64,000 nucleotides of DNA from Archegozetes longisetosus. Lineage: Eukaryota > Arthropoda > Arachnida > Sarcoptiformes > Trhypochthoniidae. Position 1 is the stretch's first letter. Every line of letters starts with the position of its first letter. Shown piece by piece: positions 37,886 to 47,230 of the stretch. Position numbers and translations under genes: made by a program. A model generated the notes under the pieces. That model saw nothing but the letters and a program-made list of their open reading frames with translations. It made no database searches and was not told where the DNA came from. The DNA is taken from NCBI GenBank assembly GCA_018873245.2, contig JAEMBT020000006.1:12532387-12596386 (forward strand), in the 5' to 3' direction.

Positions 37886-38280
37886 AAAGGTGTACATTTG
37901 TACAGAACTTTTGGTTTTAGTAGTATATGTAGTGCACTCGCACTCATTTTAATGAGACATCAAATTATTGCGTGATCTTAACCTTGAAACATGATTAGTA
38001 AAACTTGAGTATAGAATCTAAGTTATGTTCTGACGATGAATCTGATTAAAATTTGAGAAATGTCACTTTAAATTATTTTATAGTATGCAAAATGCAAAAT
38101 GATGTGCCACCAAATGGCCTACCTTAATATCACAAGTCTGTTTGCGGAAGTAAATTGACAATAATCAAAACGTGAAATCATTTTGATTAACCATTGATTT
38201 AGAATTGAAAAAAATTTAATAGTTAAATGAATTACAATAATAGAATTTTATGAAAATTAAGTCATTTAATAGCGCAGTGA

Positions 38281-38310
38281 CTATTTCCTATCCATTTGGA
38301 TAGGAAATAG
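38281..38310. repeat. 30-bp hairpin (14-bp perfect stem)
   Basis: CTATTTCCTATCCA, two bases, then its exact reverse complement. The same half-site recurs at 38321 (CTATTTCCTATTCA) and in altered form near 38540-38570 (CTATTCTCTATCAAAATGG), which suggests a degenerate foldback repeat over 38274-38600. Confidence 0.5.
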
Positions 38311-40451
38311 CTTTAAAGTGCTATTTCCTATTCAATCAAATATTCTAAACATTAAAAAAGAATCATTTATATCTGAATTTTAAAGTATTTATTCAGTTAT
38401 ATTATTCTATGTTGGGCTAGGCTCGGTACGGTAGGATTAGATCAAGTTTATTTAAGTAGTTCAACGTAATGATTAACCTAAGCGAAAATAACATTCTAGG
38501 TTATTTTTGTTAGAAATCTATTAGAACTTTTTTAAAAAACCTATTCTCTATCAAAATGGATAGCAAATAACTCTTAAAATCTATTCATTTGGATATTACT
38601 GAGATCTGGCCAATGATTTGAAAATATTTACCTTCAATTATACAATAAAATATCGAGTGGATCGGAGATAGCTCTTTAAACCTGTTTCCGATCCGTCTGT
38701 ATCAATTTGAGATTTAATTGTATGATAGCAAGACTGCATAACTAGACAGTTTATATGCAATGTTTTAAATAGTCAAAATGGCTACATATTGTTAAACTTT
38801 GCCATATTTCAAGCCAAGGGATTTAGAGATCACTTTCCGAAATGACTGAAAGTATTGTAGATCCGTATAGGACTCTAACTGTGTTTCTCAATTACGTACC
38901 TGTAGTGCCGACGATTCCACTACGAGTCTATTGACTACTTCAGATATATTTTAGAGACTGCTTTTGTTAGGATTTAAGGCAATATTCAAATGATTGAAGT
39001 TTGGCTACTTTAAGCTTCTTCGGATTTTGAATTTAACTTTTGATTAAAGTTTGTTTCTTTTCTATTTCTCAAGGAAATGACTGTTCTATCACTTAATCAA
39101 ACTGTGGATTCAATCAATTTTTAATCTTTTAATTTAAGGAAACTGTCAACAACTGAAAAGCTTGAAGAACTAGTTAGCGATTCAGTGACACAAACTGTTG
39201 ATGTCATCAAAGAGAAAGAAGGAATAAACAAACCATTCGATCCAATTGATTATATCTACTTAAGTGTAATGAATGTTTTGGTCTCATCTGCTTTTGGAAT
39301 AAAGTTGTTCTTCTCTTAAGCCCTTTATTTGTATTAATATTAAGATATTAATTTTGAATTAAATTCCTAACTAGTACTCAATCGATGACCCAGAATTCAA
39401 TGTTTTAAAGAATAATATGGAATACTTTCGGAATAATAGCGATTTTATAGCTATTATCGATAATGTACCAATACTTAAACCTTTTTATATCAATTCATTT
39501 AATAAAATGAATCAAACACTCACTAATATTTCTGTGAAAATAAGAAGTAAATATGACGAACATCTTAATAGTCATCAGAATAGAGTTGTCGATGACTTTT
39601 GTGATGCTCTAATGGAAGCTAAAGAAGAGGCCATTAATAAAGAAAAAGAATCAGTTCTTCATTTGAACGATTTCAATTTATCGCTCGTGATTTTAGATTT
39701 GTTTTTCGGTTAGTATAAGATACAGCTCATTCTTAAAATTATGATAAATAACTAAATAGCTGGTAGTGATACAACTCAGTATATGATGAGATGGATAGTT
39801 CTGTTTATGGCTAATAATACTGAAATGCAAATAAGAATGCGTGAAGAGATTGAGAATGCTATCGGAGATCGAATAGCATTACATGACGACAAATCAAAGT
39901 GTCATTTTGTGAATGCTTTCATCGCAGAAGTTTTGAGGTTTAGACCTGTGGTACCACTTGGAGTACCGCACAGCGCCATGTCTGACATACACTTTGGTAC
40001 AAACCCCATTTTATTTGGATAATTTTCAAGGAATTAGTAATTTAATTAATAGAGATTATGTTTTATTACTTTATAGCTAACTTCAGAATATTGAAGAACG
40101 CAATCATCGTTCCGAATTTGTTGCATATTCATAATGATAGTAAGCACTGAACAAACCCGAACTGTTCGATCCGACGAGGTTTCTCTCATCTAACGATGAG
40201 TTCAATGCATCAAAACATAAGGTTTTAATACCATTTTTATCGGAAGGCGTATTTGTTTGGGTGAAAAGTTAGCGCTCGTTGATCTGTTTTTCATGACAGT
40301 TCGTTTACTTCAATCGACTTCTGGTTATTTGATTGTTTTGCCAGAAGGTGATGGATCTGCAGATTTGAGACAATCCAAAAACTACATTATTGTCTGCTCC
40401 AAATGCATATGGAATTATGCTTAAGAAAGTTTAAATTAATTTTTTAAAATG

Positions 40452-40782
40452 AGTAATGAAGGATAAAAGCTTGACTACCCCGAGCTTCGAGCCTCAGCTT
40501 ATGCGAACCAGGCTCGAAATAATTGAAGATCGAGCTCGAGCTTGAATCTCCCCCTCGCGAGCCCGAGTTTATGATTTAAATACAGTGAAATCCCAATGTA
40601 ACGAACATCTCTTTATAACAAAGATAACACAAATTCCGTTCCAAAATCCTATGAAATTAAGCTAAAATTCATTCGATACAACGAATCTCGATATAACGAA
40701 TACACTTTAGGTACACTGAAGTATGTAAATGTTCGGTATAAAGTACATCTCTTACTAATAGAGCTTTTATCCTTCATTACTA
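40452..40782. mobile_element. TIR-bounded element with a pogo/Tigger-like end inside
   Basis: AGTAATGAAGGATAAAAGCT at 40452-40471 is repeated exactly, inverted, at 40763-40782. Inside, TA followed by CAGTGAAATCCCAATGTAAC at 40581-40602 looks like a Tigger/pogo terminal repeat, with further ATAACGAAT-type repeats to about 40700. A GC-rich tract (40476-40560) with GAGCTCGAGCTTG-type repeats precedes it. No coding frame is present. Confidence 0.5.
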
Positions 40783-40944
40783 ATAAGAATTCAATCAAAT
40801 CGATTTTTGAATTTCGAAATTACTGAAAACTTACACCTTTGTAAATCTAAATATAAATAGTTTATTAAAGAAGTTTGACAAACCCTGGCTATCAATTATG
40901 TATTATAAGATATAATTATTTGTTATTATTGATTTATTAATGCA

Positions 40945-41420
40945 TAGGTGGGGACCCACCCTCCGCCCCTACTCAACACCCCTAAAGTGGCGACGACAAG
41001 TGACGCGAGTGGGTTCGCTTGGTTGAGCCGTGATTTCATAAGAGCATATTTTTCAGCTCCATCCCCCGTATGGATGGCAGGATGAAATTCATTATTTTAT
41101 AAATTGACTTTTCAACTCATCTATATGTATTTTTTAACGCTGATCCCGAATATGAAATCCAAATTTTTTATATCGAATACTTTTCGAGATATTCAACCTT
41201 AAATATTTTATATCGAATTTTTCCACTTTAAGGTTTTTTATTATATATGATTTCGATGTAGAATTTAACGTTTATTACAATTATGAAACCCGTTTTTCGA
41301 TATCTATAATATCCTTAGAGAAAATCGAAGATTCATTTTAAACATTTACTTTAAGGACATCTAGCGGATAAACTATAAGCTATACAGAGGTGGGCCCATT
41401 GACAATTTTGATCAGGATGA
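40945..41420. repeat. GC-shifted, repeat-like segment
   Basis: 40945-41040 is strikingly GC-rich for this window (contains GGTGGGGACCCACC and GCGACGACAAGTGACGCGAG). It is followed by 350 bp with repeated ATATCGAAT and TTCGAGATATTCAACCTTAA motifs. Compositionally it looks transferred or transposon-derived; I could not name the family and saw no open frame. Confidence 0.4.
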
Positions 41421-41871
41421 TGACCTCTATTAAAATATATCATGAGATCCCGGGTGTATGGATAGCCAGAATCCCATAGACTTATTTTCATCGTTCTTTA
41501 CTCTCCCAAATTTGAGCAGGATCGGATGGAGGCAAAAGTTCAATGGAAGTACAGACAAGTTCTTTGTCATATTAAGGAAATAATTACTAAGACATGAGCG
41601 CTTAATACGAAATCAGTATTTGTACAAATACGAGTTTGCAAAACTGATTATTGTTTATTCTAAATTTTTAGTTTATAGTTTTGTGTATTCCAGATCGAAT
41701 GGTTGTTTTTCACTTTTTTTTAAATAGATTATGCTTTTGATTGAAAATTAAGTTATGATTTAATATTAATCAAAGATGTGTTCGAAAGTATTTAGTTATT
41801 TGATTAGCTCTTAGGTATAAAATATATAACAGAGTTTGCGCTCAGTAAACATCTTAACACTTGTCTAAATA

Positions 41872-42053
41872 TTGCCATTGTATCGTAAGGATGTACAATA
41901 GGCAAACCCACTATCCTTTAGCATGAGTTATATCCCCTCAGCGTCATATATACTAATAAATAGTGTTTCGAGTCATTGGCTTTTTTTACTGACGTTGAGG
42001 GGGTATAACTCATGCTAGTTTGCTTATTGTACATCCTTACGATGTAAGGGCAA
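41872..42053. mobile_element. Foldback MITE, TA-flanked (182 bp)
   Basis: The arms TTGCC...ATCGTAAGGATGTACAATA and its inverted copy near 42025-42045 pair over about 75 bp. It is flanked by TA on both sides (41870-41871 and 42054-42055), and the right TA is also the left TA of the next element. Confidence 0.65.
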
Positions 42054-42055
42054 TA

Positions 42056-42222
42056 CAGTGTCTATAATCTAAGTACTGTGTGACATCAAAATTTTTCCCC
42101 ATTAAAGGGCCAAACAATGGAAGTGATGAAACTCAATCTTATACGATTGGCTGTGTATTAGTAAATAATACCTCTTAATGGGGAAAATTGGGGGTCATAC
42201 AGTGCTTAGTTGATAGACACTG
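42056..42222. mobile_element. Second foldback MITE, TA-flanked (167 bp)
   Basis: It begins CAGTGTCTATAATC and ends GATAGACACTG, with arms pairing over about 50 bp (through TTTTCCCCATTAA). TA lies on both sides (42054-42055, 42223-42224). It sits about 240 bp upstream of P450 copy 3. Confidence 0.7.
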
Positions 42223-42464
42223 TAGTATCCGGGCTATGTTTGAAATAATTACTCTTCATTTAATGTTTGATATCTGCCATTAGATAACTTCAATTATTAT
42301 ATCAATCTCTTAGTATTTAGAATGTTAGATAGAATAATAGAAATACGTTCTCTAATACTGAGTAACACACATTTTAAACACTTCATAAAAAGTCTTATTG
42401 GATTGAAAAGTTATTCTTCAAAAGTTTTCACTTTATGGAACATTATTTTCTATGAAATGCCAAA

Positions 42465-44206
42465 ATGGATTCACTTTATAACTATATTGGATCGAAGTTT
42501 TTCGCATTACTAATTGCTTTATCCCTCTTGGTTACTTACTTTTATCGTAAACTAACATTTTGGAAACGTCAGGGCATACCAAACGGTGTTTTTCATAGTT
42601 TTAAGTCTTTTAATAATGTTTTACAATTAAACGATTGGAATTGTATTAAAAGAAATGGAAAAATTGTTGGGTAAGTGTCTAATGGTATTACGAAAAAAAA
42701 TTATATGGAATTCAATTCATAGCACTTATGAACTTTTATCACCCACTTTATTGGTGGCCGAACCCAAGTTGATAAATCAAATTCTTGTCGAAGACTTCAA
42801 AATATTTTTCGATCATAGAGTAATGATATAAAGGCAATTTCTGAGATTTATACCGTTTTTTCTATCTAAAACTTTTCTGATTAATTTCAAAGATTATAGC
42901 CTTACCTAATCAACCAGGTGGAAAAAGTCTTGCTTACTTGGATTATGATTTGTGGAAACCTTCGAGACATCTAATAGCTCCAGCATTTACTTTGGCTAAT
43001 CTTAAAAGAATCAGAAAATTATTTGAGGATTCAATACAACTGTTTTTGAATAATATTGAAAAGTTTGCTATAAGTGGGGGGTCTTTTGACGTTAGACCTT
43101 ATTTTGAGTCATTTGTTTTGGACACTGTTTTGAGAGCTTTCTTTGCAACTGAAGTCGATTCTGCTAACGATTCAACAAACCTTTAGTATTGAATTCGAGA
43201 AAAATCTTCATGAAAGATGTCTCAATCGAACAATTAATAGCACTTTTCTCTCCAACACTTTCAAAAATCTTTGGTTTCCGAGCTCTCGATAGAACGGCTA
43301 CGGATTTTATGACAAAGTTAATTCAGGGAGTGATCGATGAAAGAAAACAAAATAATATCAAAAGAAATGATTTGTTGCAGATTTTACTCGACTCTACTGA
43401 CGATAGTCCAAAAACTTCCAAAATCAGTCAGTATTTTGATATCAGTTTTATGATAATACAATCGAAGACTAAACATTCAAGACATATTTCAATTGTTTTT
43501 GTAAAGGACTCAATGATAAGGAAGTCATTGACAACTGTATCATGTTTTTGGTCGCAGGATTCGATACCATTTCAAGTGGACTCATGAATCTTTTGTATAA
43601 TTTAGTGAAGAACCCTTCAAAACAAGAAAAACTAATAAAAGAAATAGATGAAGAGCTCAATGAAATCGAACCTGATTTTGATAATATTAATCAATTATCA
43701 TACTTAGAAGCCTGTACCAAAGAATCTCTCAGATTAGAGCCTTCGGGTATCAGAATAGAAAGAAAATCTGCTTGTGATTGTAAATTGGGTGATGTTTTTG
43801 TACCGAAAGGCACTTTAATCACAATTCCCATAAAAGCCGTGCACAGAGATCCAGATAATTTTGAAAATGCGGATGAATTCATACCCGAAAGGTTCCTACC
43901 TGAAAACAAGCATATGATTAAACCGGGAACTTATGTGCCATTTGGTGATGGACCGCGAATATGTATTGGAATGAAATTTGCCTTATCAGAAATGAAATAT
44001 TGTTTGATAAAACTATACAAGAAATATAAATTCGTTAAATGCAATGAGACTGAGGTAATTTTACAATTGTCATAGATTGAAATTTGATAATTCATAATAA
44101 TTTTGAAAGTTTAATTTAATTGCTCGAACAGCCGATTGAATACTATTTCGGACAAATCATTGCAATGCCTAAACGTCTGGTTCTAAAAGTAAAAAAGAGG
44201 TCGTAA
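42465..44206 (+). pseudogene. CYP3-like cytochrome P450, copy 3 (one-base frameshift)
   Basis: The same five-exon structure as copies 1 and 2, on the opposite strand 38 kb away: exons 42465-42670, 42723-42819, 42893-43426, 43507-44054 and 44132-44206, with all splice sites canonical. Key motifs are kept: AGFDTISSG, ESLR, FIPERF, the haem site FGDGPRICIG and the tail PIEYYFGQIIAMP. In exon 3, AACAAACCTTTAG lacks one base relative to copy 2 (AATCCTTTAG), so the frame shifts near 43183 and stops at once. Everything else reads through. It is therefore a very young pseudogene, a polymorphic null, or an assembly error. The N terminus is four residues shorter than in copies 1 and 2. Confidence 0.85.
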
Positions 44207-44210
44207 GAAA

Positions 44211-44768
44211 GGCGTCTATAATTTGAATTCGGGAGGCAAAAAGGAGTTGAAAAAGATACAATTGGGGCTTTATTCGGGAAATTCAAATTACTATTTTATT
44301 ACAGAAAAATTTTAGTTGTAATCTAAAAATTGATTGAATTGTATTACATTGAAGTGTTCAATAGTTTCTAAACTTGCATTTCGCTCCGACTTATCTGCAA
44401 ATAACTTTCAAACTACAAATAAGACCTTTTTTGTTATTCGTAGATAAGCTAGCGCGAAGTCGAAGTTTGAAAAGTATTAATTACACGCTAAATGTTGTTA
44501 TTTCAATTAGAAAATTGCAAAAAATCTATGTAATGTGGTAGTATAGAAAGTTTCTTGTGCTGTGAAAACTTAAATTTTAGAAAACTCAAGGAATTTTGCT
44601 CAATTCGGGACTTGTTCGAGAAATCGGGACTTTCTCCTTGATTCAGGAAATTCGGGAAAATAAGGATGTCACCATTTGGCTTCTTATTACTTGAAACGCA
44701 CTCATAAATTGATTTCCCGCAGATTAAGTCTCAGGAGATGATTTGGGGTTTCCCGAATATAGACGCTC
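44211..44768. mobile_element. Foldback/TIR element just after P450 copy 3
   Basis: GGCGTCTATA near the left end pairs with TATAGACGCT at the right. An internal hairpin (AAACTTGCATTTCGCTCCGA with its degenerate inverse near 44450-44480) is present. The element begins five bases after the P450 stop codon, replacing the native 3' UTR. Sequence homologous to the flank of copy 2 resumes near 44940-45000 (TTCACCAAA...AATGAATTATAATTAA). Confidence 0.55.
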
Positions 44769-45249
44769 TATTCATAAGTCAATATCATATAACGATATCA
44801 GCATTCTAATTGATTGTTGGAAAATGTTATGTCTTCCTCTTAGTTCACTCAACATGTTTCTATCAATCAATTATACTGTTGATGGTAAACTTGATTTATA
44901 ATTATACCTTTATTAAGATTTGATTAGTTTAACGTAATTAATGCTACTATTCTTCACCAAATGAAACTTTCAAATGAATTATAATTAATTTGAACTTTTA
45001 TTGGTCATTATTGAATTAGTTTATCAGATTGATTTACACACCCCCGCGACAAGAAAAACCGGAAAAAGTATGTGTCAAGTTTTCAGTGAAAATTACAATA
45101 TTCTGACCTCTAATTTATCACAAGAATGCATTTGATTCTAATTATTACAACTAAAAGAAATGAAAATTCAATTAGATTTCCCTCTGCAGTTATACACTTT
45201 TCAATGCATTTTTCGTACTTTTGTTAGATGACTCATATACGCCTAACTA

Positions 45250-45755
45250 TAAGGAAGGATGAAAAGTTCGTAGAATGACCGGGAGAAAGTGATGATAAAA
45301 AAGTTTTTTGAATCATTTATCAAAGTTTGGACTTTTTTTAAAAGCGCGCTCAAAATTTCGTTCCATTTCGTGCATTTGTTTTCATTAAGTGATTTTTTGA
45401 ATATTAGTTATGTCAGAAAAGCAATTAGAGCTTAACTATCGAGTAATTATAGGTTATTGTTTTAAGAAAAAAAGGACATCGGGGTTGAACTAATGCCCCA
45501 CCCACCTTACAGTCCTGACCTGGCTCTGTGTTACTTTTGGCTTTTCAAAAATCTGAAGAGGCGATCGACTGGGCAGTGAATGACTTTTTTAAGGGCATTA
45601 AGCCCGAAGATTGGCGTCGAGTCTACGACAAATGGCAGGACCGGATGAAGCAGTACATTAATGTTCGGGGGGGATTACTTTTAAAAATGGTGTTAAAAAA
45701 TTTAAATAAAATTGATTCTTTAATATCTATTCTACGAACTTTTCATCCTTCCTTA
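45250..45755 (+). mobile_element. Internally deleted mariner element
   Basis: The 506-bp element has exact terminal inverted repeats of about 28 bp (TAAGGAAGGATGAAAAGTTC and its inverse) and TA on both sides. It keeps a transposase start region (SEKQLELNYRVIIGYCFK, 45413-45466) joined to the C-terminal part (PHPPYSPDLALCYFWLF, then AVNDFFKGIKPEDWRRVYDK). The middle of the transposase is gone, so it is a non-autonomous deletion derivative. The perfect ends suggest it is fairly young. Confidence 0.85.
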
Positions 45756-46641
45756 TATAAATTGTCCCATATTTGATTTATTTTTGTGACCCACAATTAA
45801 ATATTTTTGGTTCTTCTTTCTTAATAATATCCTTTATTATTCTCCATAAGTGTTGAATTGAGTTTAGGTTGGAAAAATTAATTCTCAGAATATGCTATGG
45901 GTTTCTGAAATCTTTTGTAGTATCTTACTCACTTATTCTTTTAGTTCAGAATCGAAGAAATAAATCTAATTATGCTTATCAACAATTCAGATATAGAGAA
46001 ATAGGTTAAAATACAAAAATTGTTTCAAAATAAGATCTCAAGAATATCTGTTGACTCATAACCAGGGCAAGTATTTATTGAGAAATCCCGGTTATTTTCC
46101 CTAAAGTAATTCTTCGGGAATTTATATTAAAGTATTTGTGGTCACTTTGGGCTTCTATAGAACTAGTTTAAAAATCCCGATTTTCCCGATTTTAAGCTAT
46201 TCGTGAGTTTCTCCCGGTTTAGAATGTTTTTTTAAAAAATGCGAGATTTTAAAAGTTTCATCTCATTTTTACTTAAAAACATAACGAAAATATTTAAAAT
46301 TGATCAAAACTGTAATCAAAGACTCATTATTTTGATAAAACTTTTAAAATAAATAAATTACGCACTTGTTTATTAACCCAGATCTCAGTCTAAACAATAT
46401 TTTACAATTAATTTGAAACATAAATAATGCAGAAAAAACCTTTTGATGCAATAATTGTTCGTTTTAATACTTTGAGTGATTTGAAGTAATTTCCTATTAT
46501 TTGAATAAAATTTAATGCAGAAAAATATGATAATTTTTGAAGTATATTTATAATCTATGTGTTCTTTTAAGTCTATCTGTTTTTACAATAACTAGAATAC
46601 CGTTTGTATAGTTTTTATTATTACCGTAGATAGAATGTTAT
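45756..46641. other. Intergenic, AT-rich
   Basis: No gene. A tract at 46070-46215 has repeated ATCCCG and TTCCCG motifs (also seen within 44575-44660), possibly an old repeat. Nothing is nameable. Confidence 0.4.
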
Positions 46642-46737
46642 TTATTTGTGTTTATCCGAAACTTGTTCGTTGCAATTGTTCTCACTTTCGAAACTTTGTT
46701 CAGTAGATTTGCTGCTATTTCTTACTTCTTTGTCCAT
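46642..46737 (-). pseudogene. Inverted duplicate of the desaturase first exon
   Basis: Minus strand from 46737: ATG opens a 31-residue frame beginning MDKEVRNSSKSTEQSFESEN and ending NEQVSDKHK before TAA. It matches the first 28 residues of the desaturase at 47145 (MDKEVKNSSEPIEQSFENEN) with few changes. The copy stops where the inverted repeat stops, so it carries only the N-terminal tail and no catalytic part. It could still be transcribed because the duplicated upstream sequence comes with it. Confidence 0.8.
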
Positions 46738-47230
46738 TATTAATGATCGAATAAATTGTTAATACAAAGCTAAATTAAAAATTATTTACAAGACGAAGTT
46801 TTTAATAAAAGAGACTTTTGTTTAGGGTAAAAATTTATACAATAACACGACTTTTAATTTTAGTTTGAGATCCTTTTTACGGGTTTAACTCAATAAAACC
46901 CGATGAAACCTGTCAATTTTGGGGAAAGTTGTACGATCCAAACCTGGAAAACCCCGCGCTTACACAAAATTGACAGGTTTCATCGGGTTTTATTGGGTTA
47001 AACCCGTAAACAGGATCTCAAGATAGAATCAAAAGTCAAGTTGTTGCATAAATTTTCACCTTCAATAAAAGTTTCTTTTGTTAAAAACTTCGTCTTGTAA
47101 TTTTTCATTTGGCTTTGTACTAACAATTTACTCGATCTTTAATAATGGACAAAGAAGTAAAAAATAGCAGCGAACCTATTGAACAAAGTTTCGAAAATGA
47201 GAACGATTGCAATGAACAAGTTTCGGATAT
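46653..47230. repeat. Inverted duplication (about 265-bp arms, 45-bp spacer) at the desaturase 5' end
   Basis: The left arm 46653-46920 and right arm 46966-47230 are reverse complements, with scattered substitutions and small indels. Both include the start of the coding sequence and about 180 bp of 5' flank. The inner ends are AACCTGTCAATTTT and AAAATTGACAGGTT. The spacer holds GGGGAAAGTTGTACGATCC. It forms a potential large hairpin over the promoter/5' UTR of the gene. Confidence 0.85.

Larger units (their letters stand above)
36162..40430 (+). pseudogene. CYP2-clan cytochrome P450, decayed
   Basis: Exon-like blocks in order: LPKGPFPYPLIEN (about 36162-36208); a block from 36266 with GTKRNVFETINDLVDKYGSV and GRPNTIFREMF, then LRKVAHSAVRYF up to about 36548; KLSTTEKLEELV through VSSAFGIK (about 39139-39302); YSIDDPEF through LDLFF (39376-39707); the I-helix AGSDTTQYMM with EVLRFRP (ExxR) (39758-39999); and a last block from about 40077 with DPTRFL and the haem site RICLGEKLAL. 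Lesions seen: one extra base near 36503, a TGA where KHWTNP would have Trp (40150), one missing base just before the haem-binding RICLGE (about 40240), no phase-matched donor after FGIK, and no membrane-anchor exon. The third intron-equivalent is inflated to 2.6 kb by insertions. It is a host P450 relic, not a working gene. Confidence 0.85.
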
